Positions 16,223-26,478 of a stretch of DNA of 64,000 bases are shown piece by piece (the first letter of the stretch is position 1; each line of letters begins with the position of its first letter). Made by a program: the position numbers and the translations under genes. Origin of the DNA: VXYL01 sp965243095 (GTDB lineage Bacteria; Pseudomonadota; Gammaproteobacteria; Pseudomonadales; Azotimanducaceae). The stretch is from the NCBI GenBank assembly GCA_965243095.1, contig OZ251530.1:3968001-4032000 (forward strand), written 5' to 3'. Below the pieces are notes generated by a model. It was given only the letters and a program-made list of their open reading frames with translations. It was not told where the DNA came from and searched no databases.

Positions 16223-17101
16223 ATGCGCGAGGCATTGAAACAACTCGCACCCTTCCGCACTCTGGACGACGCGGCGTTGGCCGTCGTCGAGCGTCACGCC
16301 CGCAGCTTGCGCCTGCCCGCGCAGCGCTGGCTGTTGCGCGGCGGCGGGCGTTTGAGCCGCGAGATGTTCCTGTTGCGCGGCACGGTGGCGGCGCGGCGGG
16401 ACGGCGCTGTCGAGCAGCGCGACGCGGCAACGCTCGATGGCGAATCGCTGAACGGCTGGGCCGCCGGCGCCAGCGACATCTCGACGCTCACGGACGTGGA
16501 GTTGCTGTCCGTGGAACTGGAACCGCTCCGCCGCTTGCTCGCCGACGCGGCCTCCGGCAACGGTGCCGCGCCGCACCCGGAAGTCGCCGGCGTGGACAAC
16601 TGGATGCACATGCTGCTGCACGGCCCGGTGATGCGCTGGTTCTCCCCCGGCGCGTGGGCGAGGGTGTTGCGCGCCGGCCGCCTGCGCGAGACGAAGCGGG
16701 ACGAGCGGCTGTTGGCCAAAGGCGAGGTTGCGGCTTGCGTTTTCGTCGTTGCTCGCGGGCTCGCCGAGGCGGCCGGCCAGCAGTACCGGCCGGGCGACTT
16801 CTTCGGCGAGGAATCCGCGCTCGGCCGCCGCCCCTCGCGCGAAGACGTGCGCATGCGCACCGACGGCGCGTTGGTGTGCTTCGCCCGCGCCGACCTCGTG
16901 GAACTGGCGTCGAACTACGCCCCGCCCCGCATGAATCCACCGCCGCGCCGCTTGGATTTGGACACGGTGCCGACCGAGCGCGAGGAAACCGCCATCGCCG
17001 ATCTGGACGCCGGCCTGCCGGTCGCCGTACGCTGCTCAGACGTTGCCCGGCGCCTGATGGTGGCCACCCGTCTGATGCGCCGCGGCTTCCATGTAGTGTG
17101 A
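16223..17101 (+). CDS. Cyclic-nucleotide-binding-domain-like protein with C-terminal rhodanese-like remnant
   Basis: 292 aa. Residues 5-110 and 120-230 look like two cNMP-binding-fold repeats; the second has the phosphate-cassette-like stretch YRPGDFFGEESALGRRPSRE. The last 40 residues (ETAIADLDAGLPVAVRCSDVA) resemble the end of a rhodanese domain without an active cysteine loop. A strong GGAG lies before the ATG. No DNA-binding HTH is seen, so it is not a CRP-type regulator but perhaps a sensor or allosteric protein. It is 80 bases after purD on the same strand. Ligand binding untested. Confidence 0.65.
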   Translation: MREALKQLAPFRTLDDAALAVVERHARSLRLPAQRWLLRGGGRLSREMFLLRGTVAARRDGAVEQRDAATLDGESLNGWAAGASDISTLTDVELLSVELEPLRRLLADAASGNGAAPHPEVAGVDNWMHMLLHGPVMRWFSPGAWARVLRAGRLRETKRDERLLAKGEVAACVFVVARGLAEAAGQQYRPGDFFGEESALGRRPSREDVRMRTDGALVCFARADLVELASNYAPPRMNPPPRRLDLDTVPTEREETAIADLDAGLPVAVRCSDVARRLMVATRLMRRGFHVV

Positions 17102-17585
17102 GGCGTCCCGGTGGCGAACGACCCGCTGATCCTGCCCGACCGCTACCCTCTACCCTACTTGGCGGCCCTTGGCCGATACATACTCGCAACTGGGGCTCGC
17201 CGTTATCGAGTTGCCGTTTGCACACATCGGGTGTGGGCACACGAGAGGCTTGTGCTTCGTGTCGCCACGGTCGTCCACGACGAGTGCGAAGAACACCTCA
17301 CTCGGAGCGCGTTCCGGAGCAGGTAGCTGTCGCACGAAATGGACGGTCGTGCCGGACGATGGCGCGGGAGGTCACCTCCCCACATCCGCGAAAAGGCGTC
17401 ACTCTAAAAGTCCAAAGGGGACATCTCCAACTTGCACAAGGGGACATTACGGTCTTGCGCTAACACCGCCGGCAAAAACGCGGGTGTACGACACACCACC
17501 AACCACATCGAGTACGCCGTGCGCCGAGAGCAGGTGGGCAAGGTACACTTGCGCGACGAAAGCACGGAGGAAGCGGGAGACGACT
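17102..17585. other. 484-bp stretch without a convincing gene; possible insertion-sequence end
   Basis: Short frames here have no recognisable product. Bases 17412-17466 contain AAGGGGACAT twice (17415 and 17438), followed by TCTTGCGCTAACA. This arrangement is common at the ends of IS21-like elements, but no transposase remains. The promoter of the downstream SDR gene must lie in the last 100 bases. Confidence 0.4.
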
Positions 17586-18536
17586 GTGCAGGACTTCGGA
17601 GGCAAACTCGCCGTCATCACCGGCGGCGGCACCGGCATGGGTCGTGCGTTGGCGCGTGCCCTCGTGGCCGAGGGATGCGATGTCGCCACCTGCGACGTGC
17701 TGATGGACAACCTCGCCGAGACCAAGCGGCTTTGCGAGGCGGAGGCTTCCCAAGGCCGCCGGGTGACCGTTCACCGCTGCGACGTGTCCGCCGAGGACGA
17801 GGTGCTTGCCTTCCGCGACGCGGTGCTCGAAGCCCACCAAACCGACCATGTGGACTTGCTCTTCAACAACGCCGGCGTTGGCGGCGGCGCGAGTTTCGTG
17901 AACGGCAGCCGCGAGGAGTGGGAGCGCACCTTCAACATCTGCTGGGGCGGCGTGTACTACTGCTCCCGGGCGTTCATGCCGCTGCTGGTCGCCAGCCCCG
18001 AAGCGCATCTGGTGAACACCAGCAGCGTCAACGGTTTCTGGGCGACGCTGGGGCCGCGCAGCACCCACTCCGCCTACAGCGCGGCGAAGTTCGCCGTCAA
18101 AGGCTTCACCGAGGCGCTGGTGACGGACTTCGCCAACAACGCGCCGCATGTGAAGGTGTCCGTGGTGATGCCCGGGCACATCGGCACCTCCATCGCCATC
18201 AACTCGCGCCGCATCCTGATGGGCGAGGGCGGGCAACAGGACTTGACCGCGGCGCGCGAGCGCTTCAAGGCGCTCGGCATGGCCGAGGACATTTCCGACG
18301 AGCAACTGCGCGAGATGATCGCGCAGATCGGCACGAGCTTTCGCGACAACGCCCCCACCACCGCCGAACAGGCGGCGGAGATCATCTTGAACGGCGTGCG
18401 CGAGGAACGCTGGCGAATACTGGTCGGCGACGACGCGCACCGCTTGGACGAGATGGTGCGCGCCACGCCCGAGGAAGCCTACGAGGAATCTTTCCTCGAA
18501 CGCCTGCGCCAGCACGCCGAGTGGCGTCTCGGCTGA
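17586..18536 (+). CDS. Short-chain dehydrogenase/reductase
   Basis: 316 aa from GTG at 17586, with GGGAG seven bases upstream. The NAD(P) Rossmann motif TGGGTGMG (about 13-20), the NNAG motif and the catalytic Ser-Tyr-Lys (NTSSVNGF and HSAYSAAKFAVKG) are all present. The C-terminal extension (about 230-316) is longer than in classical 250-aa SDRs and resembles alcohol or sterol SDRs of actinobacteria and marine proteobacteria. Cofactor choice leans to NAD(P) with the acidic D in ATCDV. Substrate unknown. Confidence 0.9.
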   Translation: MQDFGGKLAVITGGGTGMGRALARALVAEGCDVATCDVLMDNLAETKRLCEAEASQGRRVTVHRCDVSAEDEVLAFRDAVLEAHQTDHVDLLFNNAGVGGGASFVNGSREEWERTFNICWGGVYYCSRAFMPLLVASPEAHLVNTSSVNGFWATLGPRSTHSAYSAAKFAVKGFTEALVTDFANNAPHVKVSVVMPGHIGTSIAINSRRILMGEGGQQDLTAARERFKALGMAEDISDEQLREMIAQIGTSFRDNAPTTAEQAAEIILNGVREERWRILVGDDAHRLDEMVRATPEEAYEESFLERLRQHAEWRLG

Positions 18537-18582
18537 GGGCGCGGCACCGAGGGCCGCACTCGGTGCGGAAAAGGAAAATCGT

Positions 18583-20196
18583 CTACAGCGTCCAAACGGC
18601 GACGCGGTCCGCACTCCCCAAGTGCTTCTGGCCTCGCGATTGTTCCGTTGCGCCTTCGCGGCGGTCGAACACCACTAGGTGGCCTTCCTCCGCCTTGCAC
18701 GCCTGCATGTAGCCGAGCGTTTGCTCCACGCCGCGCTCGATGGTTCCCTCCAAAGTCTTGCGGTCCGAATCGCGCAGCACCTTGCATTCGATCACGAACC
18801 GCTCCCACAGATCCGAAGGCTGGCCCGGTTCCCGCGGCCACAGCACCAGCAGATCCGTGGCACCGCGGCCGAGACCGTACTCGCGCTCGATGCGCCCGCC
18901 GCCGTTCACTATCCGCTGCAAATAGGCCTGCAGAAGGAGCTGCGGCCCCGCTTCGCGGTAGTCGAAGCGCCGCATCCAATGCTCGGCGTGCTCGCCGAAG
19001 AAGGTGCCGAAGGCGGTGAGCAGCTTCCGCATGTCCAAGCGGCCGGCGGCGTCCACGTACCAGGACGCCTGCACCTGCAGCCGCTCCTGCGCCATCGCCG
19101 TAAGTTCGCGGGGCACCACTTCGGCGTAGATCGGATTCGCCATGCGGATGCCGTTGCCGGGCGCGATCAACCCCATATCCCGAACGTAGTCCACGTCACG
19201 CCCGAACGCGATGTCCGCGGCGTCGCAGCGCGGTTCCGCGGCGTCGCTGAGCAAGGGTTCAATGACGCGCCGCACCCGCTCTTCCTCCAGCTTGTGCGCC
19301 AGCTGGTCGAGATGGGTGCGCCGCGCCAGGATCAACTCCTCCCGCGCCGCGAAGATGTCGTCCTCTTCAATGGTGCGCGAACGGTCCCGGCCGGCCTTGT
19401 TGTCGAAGCACGCCCCGGCGCACAGGGCGTTCACCAGCCACGGCTGGCCTTGGGTCTGCTCCCACACCGCTGTCTTGGCCGCCGGCGAAAAGCGCTGGCG
19501 CGTCTCCTTGGTGTGCTGACACATCAGCGATGCCGTCTCGCACTCGCTGAAATCGCCGAGGCGCAGGGACGTGGCGGCGACGTTGAACGGGCTGCCGCCG
19601 GCGATCACCTCGCCGGCGCTGGAGCGGATGCGGTAGTCCTGAATATCCCGTACCCCACATAGCACGATGCTCTGCGGGTAGCCCCGAGGGCGCTGCTCGT
19701 AGCCGGCGCGCAGTTGGCGCAGCACGGAGAGCAGCGTGTCGCCCACCAGCGAATCGATTTCGTCCACCAGCAGCACCAGCGGCGTGGGGTTGGCCACGCA
19801 CCAGCGGGTGAGCAGCGTCTTCAGCGCGTTTTCCGGCCCGGCTTTGTCCAAGATGTCCGGCCAAACGCCGTCCGGGTAGTCGTCCCCCAGCAACAGCGCA
19901 CACTCGGCGAGATTGCTGAGGACAGCGCGGATGCCGCGCCCCACGTCGTCGCGCGCCACCTGCGCAACTTCCACATTCACGTTCACGCACCGGTAGTCGC
20001 CCACCTTGCCGCTGTTCAGGAGGTCGCGCAGGGCGATGAGGGCGGAGGTCTTGCCGGTCTGCCGCGGCGCATGCAGCACGAAGTAGCGCTCTCGCCGAAT
20101 GAGATCCAGCAGGTCGTCCACATCCACGCGGCTGAGCGGATTGATGGTGTAGTGCATGTCCGGGCGCATCGGCCCTTCGGTGTTGAAGAAGCGCAT
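18583..20196 (-). CDS. AAA ATPase-nuclease fusion, paralog 1
   Basis: 537 aa from ATG 20196, the start conserved in the paralog (MRFFNTEGPMRPDMHYTI). Walker A APRQTGKT (43-50) and Walker B LVLLVDEID (about 140-148) define a STAND/AAA-type ATPase. A winged-helix-like middle follows. The C-terminus contains GRGATDLLVLW and WERFVIECKVL, a D...ExK core of the PD-(D/E)XK superfamily seen in AAA-nuclease proteins (DUF1703-like). This family is often multicopy and is suspected in mobile-element or defence biology; its function is unknown. The second copy lies 600 bases upstream on the same strand and is nearly identical except around residues 325-400. Confidence 0.8.
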   Translation of the reverse strand: MRFFNTEGPMRPDMHYTINPLSRVDVDDLLDLIRRERYFVLHAPRQTGKTSALIALRDLLNSGKVGDYRCVNVNVEVAQVARDDVGRGIRAVLSNLAECALLLGDDYPDGVWPDILDKAGPENALKTLLTRWCVANPTPLVLLVDEIDSLVGDTLLSVLRQLRAGYEQRPRGYPQSIVLCGVRDIQDYRIRSSAGEVIAGGSPFNVAATSLRLGDFSECETASLMCQHTKETRQRFSPAAKTAVWEQTQGQPWLVNALCAGACFDNKAGRDRSRTIEEDDIFAAREELILARRTHLDQLAHKLEEERVRRVIEPLLSDAAEPRCDAADIAFGRDVDYVRDMGLIAPGNGIRMANPIYAEVVPRELTAMAQERLQVQASWYVDAAGRLDMRKLLTAFGTFFGEHAEHWMRRFDYREAGPQLLLQAYLQRIVNGGGRIEREYGLGRGATDLLVLWPREPGQPSDLWERFVIECKVLRDSDRKTLEGTIERGVEQTLGYMQACKAEEGHLVVFDRREGATEQSRGQKHLGSADRVAVWTL

Positions 20197-20432
20197 GGGC
20201 GGATTATGGCACGGCAGCTTGGCTCCTGCGGGAGATGCCGCGGTCCAAAGGGCAGCCGAATCCCACGGTTCCAACCGCACCCCTAATGCGCCGGGGCGAG
20301 ATGTTCGAGCCTGCCCACCTCGAGCCGGGAACGGTCTTCTAAGGAAGTCGGGCATGTCCTGCACACCCACGACGGGCCTCGGAGGCCACCGTTGGGGACG
20401 GATGGCGTGAATGGGACACCGTTGCAGCTAAT

Positions 20433-20822
20433 CTAGGAGACGGTGCGCCCGTGACGGGCAAGTACCTCGCGCTCGGCGGCCGCGAGATGGCGCAATGGGC
20501 GTCGGGCGGACGTGGCGGCGGCCTCGCTGGCGGCCCACTCTTTCTGCTCACGGATGTCGCTCCGAAGCGCCCGCCAGACGGACGCACAAAAGCAAATCCC
20601 AGAGATCGCGAGAAGCCACCAATCCCCGACGATCGCAGGCAACCACCCGGCCAGCGCGAAGAGCCACGCGGCCAGAAACAACCTTTCGCCGGGTGCTGAT
20701 TGTCTGGTCTCGCCAGCCGGATAGTGGCACCCCCGGCAACGAGAAAGTTTGGAAACATCGGTGTTTGCTTGGGCGGTTGACGAACGCAGCATAACCGCGG
20801 TTGCGGCCACTACAGCAACCAC
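20433..20822 (-). CDS. Hypothetical small membrane protein
   Basis: 129 aa, starting at a GTG that overlaps the end of the ATPase-nuclease paralog 2, so translation could be coupled. A hydrophobic start, a CRGCHYPAGE segment, two adjacent membrane helices (FLAAWLFALAGWLPAIV and WWLLAISGICFCASVW) and a basic cytoplasmic tail are seen. No equivalent follows paralog 1. It resembles nothing I can name; the membrane pattern and coupling are the only support for its being a gene. Confidence 0.4.
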   Translation of the reverse strand: MVAVVAATAVMLRSSTAQANTDVSKLSRCRGCHYPAGETRQSAPGERLFLAAWLFALAGWLPAIVGDWWLLAISGICFCASVWRALRSDIREQKEWAASEAAATSARRPLRHLAAAEREVLARHGRTVS

Positions 20823-22408
20823 AACGCGACGCTGTCGGCGTCCCTCTGGCGTTCCTCTGGCTCAGTTGCCTGACGGGCCGGCTTCTTTGCGCGTTGGTCG
20901 AAGACCACCAGATGCCCTTCCTTCGCTCGGCACTTGGCCATGTAGCCGAAGGTCTGCTCCACGCCGCGCTCGATGGTTCCCTCCAAGCTCTTGCGGTCCG
21001 AATCCCGCAGCACCTTGCACTCGATCACGAAGCGCTCCCACAGATCCGAAGGCTGGCCGGCTTCGTGCGGCCACAGCACCAGCAGGTCCGTGGCGCCGCG
21101 GCCGAGGCCGTACTCCCGCTCGATGCGCCCGCCGCCGTTCACTATGCGCTGCAGATACGCTTGCAGAATGAGCTGCGGCCCGGCTTCACGGTAGGCGAAG
21201 AGTTGCAGCCAATGCTCGGCGTGTTCGGCGAAGAAGGTGCTGAAGGCGGTGAGCAGCTTCGGCATGTCCAAGCGGCCGGCGGCGTCCACGTACCAAGCCG
21301 CGTCCTGGTCGAGGCTGTCCTGCAGCACATAGCCGAGTTCGCGCGGCACCACTTCCTGATAGATGGGGTTGGCGATGCGCGGCGGCGAATCCGGCGCCAG
21401 CAGGCCCAAGTCGCGCACATAGGCCAAGTCGCGCCCTTCGTGGCGAACCACGCTGCCGCTCAACAGCGGCTCGATAACGCGGCGCACCCGCTCCTCCTCC
21501 AGCTTGTGTGCCAGCTGGTCGAGATGCGTGCGCCGCGCCAGGATCAACTCCTCCCGCGCCGCGAAGATGTCGTCCTCTTCAATGGCGCGCGAGCGGTCCC
21601 GGCCGGCCTTGTTGTCGAAGCACGCCCCGGCGCACAGGGCGTTCACCAGCCACGGCTGGCCTTGGGTTTGCTCCCACACCGCCGTCTTGGCCGCCGGCGA
21701 GAAATCCTGATGGGTCTCCTTGGTGTGCTGGCACATCAGGGACAACGTCTCGCACTCGGTGAAGTCGCCGAGGCGCAAGGACGTGGCGGCGACGTTGAAC
21801 GGGCTGCCGCCGGCGATCACCTCGCCGGCGCTGGAGCGGATGCGGTAGTCCTGAATATCCCGCACGCCGCAAAGCACAATGTTCTGCGGGTAGCCCCGCG
21901 GGCGCTGCTCGTAGCCGGCGCGCAGTTGGCGCAGCACCGAGAGCAGCGTGTCGCCCACCAGCGAATCGATCTCGTCCACCAGCAGCACCAGCGGCGTCGG
22001 GTTGGCCACGCACCAGCGGGTGAGCAGCGTCTTCAGCGCGTTTTCCGGCCCGGCTTTGTCCAAGATGTCCGGCCAAACGCCGTCCGGGTAGTCGTCCCCC
22101 AGCAACAGCGCGCACTCGGCGAGATTGCTGAGGACAGCGCGGATGCCGCGTCCGACATCGTCGCGCGCCACCTGCGCCACTTCCACATTCACGTTGACGC
22201 AGCGGTAGTCGCCCGCCTTGCCGCTGTTCAGGAGGTCGCGCAGGGCGATGAGGGCGGAGGTTTTGCCCGTCTGCCGAGGCGCGTGCAGCACGAAGTAGCG
22301 CTCCCCGCGTATGAGATCCAGCAGGTCGTCCACGTCCACGCGGCTGAGCGGATCAATCGTGTAGTGCATGTCCGGGCGCATCGGCCCTTCGGTGTTGAAG
22401 AAGCGCAT
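20810..22408 (-). CDS. AAA ATPase-nuclease fusion, paralog 2
   Basis: 532 aa from ATG 22408. The layout matches paralog 1: Walker A APRQTGKT, Walker B LVLLVDEID, C-terminal GRGATDLLVLW and WERFVIECKVL. The ATPase and nuclease thirds are almost identical to paralog 1, and about 28 bases upstream of both ATGs are identical, so the duplication is recent or kept alike by conversion. Divergence concentrates in one winged-helix-like block (for example YVRDLGLLAPDSPPRIANPI against YVRDMGLIAPGNGIRMANPI) and in the short C-terminal tail. Function unknown; a substrate-choice block is a reasonable guess. Confidence 0.8.
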   Translation of the reverse strand: MRFFNTEGPMRPDMHYTIDPLSRVDVDDLLDLIRGERYFVLHAPRQTGKTSALIALRDLLNSGKAGDYRCVNVNVEVAQVARDDVGRGIRAVLSNLAECALLLGDDYPDGVWPDILDKAGPENALKTLLTRWCVANPTPLVLLVDEIDSLVGDTLLSVLRQLRAGYEQRPRGYPQNIVLCGVRDIQDYRIRSSAGEVIAGGSPFNVAATSLRLGDFTECETLSLMCQHTKETHQDFSPAAKTAVWEQTQGQPWLVNALCAGACFDNKAGRDRSRAIEEDDIFAAREELILARRTHLDQLAHKLEEERVRRVIEPLLSGSVVRHEGRDLAYVRDLGLLAPDSPPRIANPIYQEVVPRELGYVLQDSLDQDAAWYVDAAGRLDMPKLLTAFSTFFAEHAEHWLQLFAYREAGPQLILQAYLQRIVNGGGRIEREYGLGRGATDLLVLWPHEAGQPSDLWERFVIECKVLRDSDRKSLEGTIERGVEQTFGYMAKCRAKEGHLVVFDQRAKKPARQATEPEERQRDADSVALWLL

Positions 22409-22556
22409 GGGCGGATTATGGCACGGCAGCTTGCGCGCTTCCCGGTAGCTGGCTGGACGGCGTTCCGCGACGTTTGCGAAATTTTTCGCCCCACACGCCG
22501 GTTTTGGTGTTACGCTACGCTGGTCATCGGGCATTGCTTGGGGAGCCAACTTGGAG

Positions 22557-25500
22557 ATGAAACGGACGCAAACCACGGCCTCGCGTACGCGCGAGGCAGC
22601 TGACGTGCCCCCCCCCCCGAGGTTGCGCAGCTAAACGCAAACGGCTAGCGCCGTCCTCGTTCCGGGGCATCGGCAAAGCCCAAGCCCTTCTCTTCCTGCT
22701 CGCCGTCCTGCCGTTCTCGGCGGACGCGCAACCCGCCGCCCCGACCGGTCTCACCGCCACGGTGGGCGACGGCCAAGTCACGCTGGAGTGGGCGGATCCG
22801 TCCGACTCCACGATCACCGGCTACTCCTACAGCTACGCCACCAGCCTCTCGGCGTTCAACAGCGCCTCGCCGCCAGCTTGGCACGTGATTCCCGTCACGC
22901 GCGAGCCTGGCCCCCGCGACGTGACCATCGGCACGACCGGCAGCTTGGACACGTTGGGAGCGCTGGAAGACAGCGAAGGCGGCGTGGTGACGTCGAACGA
23001 CGACGGCGGCAGTGGCAATAACTTCCGCATCCAGCGCGGCCTGTCGGCGGGAACGTACTACGTCCGCGTCGGGTCCTTTGGCTCGGCGACCGGCGCCTAC
23101 ACGTTGGGGCTGACGGCCGAAGGCGTTGGGAACGACACGGAGACGCAGCCGACGCATACTGAACCGACATCGTCGGCCAAAACCCACAGATCGCGGCTGA
23201 CGGCCGAAGACGACGACCACGGCGACGCGCGATCGTCGGCGACGGGGGTCGCGCTGCCCAGCGAAACCGCAGGGCGAATTGACCCTGGAAGCGATGTGGA
23301 CTATTTCCGGTTCGAGGTCTCCGAGATCATCGCCGTGACCACCACGTCGCACACCGTGACCGGCCTCGCCAACGGCACCCGCTACTACTTCCGCCTCCGC
23401 GCCACCAACGCCGATGGCGACGGTGCGGCGGCGCAAACGACGATCCAAATGGCCGCCACGCCGGCCGCGACCGTCGCGATCAGCGACGCGGCCTTGCGGG
23501 AGGCCGTAGAGGATGCGCTCGGGAAGGGTGCCGGTGCGGCGATCACGCAACTGGAGATGGCGGCGGTGCATGAGATTTCTACTTCCGACGTCGCCCAGGT
23601 GAGCGGGTTGGAACATGCGGTGAACCTTCGCTCGCTATCCCTCCTTCGCGGCACAATCTCTGATGTCACCGCCTTGGGCGCACTCACGTCCCTGACGGAT
23701 CTCAACCTGAGCAGCAACTCGCTCTCTGACATCACCGCCTTGGGTGCGCTCACGTCCCTCCACACGCTTTACCTCGACAACAACTCGATCGCCGATGTCA
23801 CGGCTCTAGGCGCACTCACGTCCTTGGAGCGGCTCCGCCTCGGCCGCAACTCGCTCTCTGACATCACCGCCTTGGGCGCGCTCACGTCCCTCCAGCACCT
23901 TTACCTCTACAACAACTCGATCGCCGATGTCACGGCTCTAGGCGCACTCACGTCCCTGACGGATCTCAACCTGAGCAGCAACTCGCTCTCCGATATCACC
24001 GCACTGGGCGCGCTCACGTCCCTCAGATACCTCTGGCTTATGCAAAACTCGATTTCCGACGTCACCGCCTTGGGTGCGCTCACGTCCCTCTTCACGCTTT
24101 ACCTCGACTACAACTCGATCTCCGACGTCACCGCGTTGGGCACACTCACATCCCTAGGGGTTCTCAGCCTCTCCTACAACTCGATCTCCGACGTCACCGC
24201 CTTGGGTGGGTTCAGCTGTCTTCAGTGGCTCGTCCTCCGTGACAATTCGATCTCCGACGTCGCGCCTCTAGCCGCGCTCGCAGACGCGCAAATTGGCAGC
24301 TCGTACTATTGCCGGCTCCGGGAACTCTTCCTCGACAACAACTTGATCTCCGACGTCACCGCCTTGCGCGCATTGCGATTCCTGAGGAGGCTCGGCCTCG
24401 CCTACAACTCGATCTCCGATGTCACCGCCTTGGGCGCACTCACGTCCCTGACGGATATCAACCTCCAAAACAACTCGATCTCCGAACTAACGGGCCTCGG
24501 TGATCTCACGTCTCTGACGTGGCTCTACCTCCAAGACAACTCTATCTCCAATGTCGCGGACTTGGGTGCGCTCACGTCCCTGACGACGCTGGCCCTCCAC
24601 AACAACTCGATCGCCGATGTCACGCCTTTGGGCGCACTCACGTCCCTCCACACGCTTTACCTCGACAACAACTCGATCGCCGACATCGCGCCCTTGCGCG
24701 CGCTCACGTCCCTGACGACGCTCGCCCTCGGCAACAACTCGATCGCCGACGTCGCGGCGTTGGAGACGCTCACGTCCCTTTCGTCGCTCCACCTCCACAA
24801 CAATTCGATCGCCGACGTCTCCGCCCTCGGAACATTGACTTCGTTGACGCGCCTCCGCCTGGACGACAACCGCATCGAGAACGTGGAGGGCGTCGGCCTT
24901 GACGAAGGCGACGTCGTGGGGTTGCGCGGCAATCGGCTCTCGGCAGCGGCGTTCGAGACGCATGTGCCGGCGCTGCGCCAACGGGGCGTGGCGGTGCTTG
25001 CCGGGCGGTCCGTGCCGGTGTTTCCGTCTGCAGCGGACGCCTTCGGGCGTATCGGCTTCGTACGCGTGTTGAACCGCTCGGACGAAGCCGGCGAGGTGTT
25101 GATCTGGGCGGTGGACGACGCGGGCGAGCGTTCGGGCCCCGTGCGGCTTGCGATCGCCGCTGGCGCGGCCGCGCACTTCAACTCGCACGACTTGGAAACC
25201 GGCAGCGTCGCGAAGGGTCTACCGGAGGGCGTCGGCGCACCCACGGTAACCGGCGACTGGCGGCTGGAACTGTTGTCCACGTTGGACATCAACGCATTGG
25301 CATATGTCCGCACAGCCGATGGGTTCCTGACCGCCATGCACAACACCCTGCCGCGCATCAATAATTGGCGTCATTTGTTTGCGTCGTTCTTCAATCCGGC
25401 TCGCAATCGGGCGCAGCGGAGCACGTTGCGGCTGCTGAACCCGGGCGGCGTTGAAGAGACGGTGTATGTGGGGGGCGAGGATGATCGTGGCGGTTGGCAG

Positions 25501-26478
25501 CGCATTTGGCCCGGTCTTAGTGTGTCCATCGGGAGTGCGCTAACCGTGGACGCCGCAGAGTTGGAACTGCGGGCGGGAGGTTACTACGGCTTCGGCAGAG
25601 GAGTCGGCAAGTGGCGACTGCACATACAGGTCCCATGGCCGGTGGAGGCGATGAGCCTGCTGGAAAGCCCGTCTGGGCATCTTGCGAACCTGTCCTCGGC
25701 ACCGCGGGCGGACGCGGACGGCACTTGGCGCGTACCGTTGTTCCCCGCGGCCGACGACACGATAGGTCGGCAGGGTTTCTTGCGCGTCGCCAACCGCAAC
25801 GGGAGGGCTGGCGAGGCGCATGTCTGGGCGATGGATGACGGCGGCCACCGCGCCGGCCCGGTGGTGCTGGCGCTGGACGGCTCCGCGACCGTCCACTTGA
25901 ACTCGGGCGACTTGGAACGCGGCAACGCCGCGAAGGGGCTGCCGGTGGGCGTGGGTGCCCCCACCCTCGGCGACTGGCGTTTGGCGCTCGCGTCGGACCT
26001 GAAAATCGAAGTGGCGTCCTACATTCGCCACGCGGACGGTTTTGTCACCAGCATGCACGAGTTGGCACCTTGGAACGAGGCGGACTCGGCGGCCCGCGTG
26101 GTGTTCTTCAATCCCGCCAGCAACCGCAACCAGAGGAGCCTGCTGCGTTTGATCAACGATGGCGGGGAGGCGGCAAACGTGGTTATTACCGGCGTCGACG
26201 ACGCGGCGCAACCGGGCGGCGAAGCGCGGGTAACGGTTCCTGCCGGCGAGGCGGTCACGCTTTCCGCCGTGGAACTCGAGAACGGTACCGAGCGCTTGGA
26301 AGGAGCGCTCGGCGACGGCAGCGGCAAATGGCGGCTGACGGTGACGGCGGACCGTCCCATCGGCGTGATGAGCCTGATGGAAAGCCCAACCGGACACCTG
26401 TCCAACCTGTCGAGCGCCGGCGACGGCGACGCAGTTGTGAACGAGAGACAACCCAACGAGGAGAGTGGAAATGAGTGA
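22557..26478 (+). CDS. Large secreted LRR protein 1, out of frame at a poly-C tract
   Basis: The long frame (about 1,300 aa) encodes in order a signal peptide (AQALLFLLAVLPFSADAQ), FN3 and pre-peptidase (PPC) pieces, about 24 internalin-like 22-residue LRRs, and four C-terminal modules of about 105 aa. No standard start exists in that frame before GTG 22762, which is already past the signal peptide. The ATG at 22557 (MKRTQTTASRTREAADVP) enters the C11 tract (22608-22618) in another frame and stops at 22634. One added C, or two lost, would fuse it to the signal peptide. It overlaps the next gene by eight bases. Secretion and adhesion are inference; the OFF state could be an assembly error. Confidence 0.75.
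22608..22618 (+). repeat. Poly-C tract (11 C) controlling LRR protein 1 frame
   Basis: Eleven C follow GACGTG, 51 bases after the start ATG at 22557. In this assembly they shift the ATG out of the LRR frame by one base. The position and composition parallel the C26 tract in LRR protein 2 and the C22 tract in the CxxCxxCC gene. Confidence 0.9.
23580..24895 (+). repeat. Tandem 66-bp LRR-coding repeats
   Basis: About 20 units of 66 bp (22 codons) share TCACGTCCCT and GATGTCACGG-like blocks, encoding variants of ISDVTALGALTSL plus a L.L..NSI turn. Adjacent units are very similar at the DNA level, so unequal recombination could change copy number. Confidence 0.85.

Noticed and set aside
15124..17463. 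Long alternative-frame ORF across purD and the cNMP gene
   Set aside because: High GC opens shadow frames; it has no family motifs and the real genes are clear in another frame.
17412..17466. Intact insertion sequence
   Set aside because: Only an end-like repeat is visible; no transposase frame or opposite end was found.
23580..24895. Regular 66-bp repeats resembling a CRISPR array
   Set aside because: They are in-frame leucine-rich repeats with no constant repeat/variable spacer pattern.
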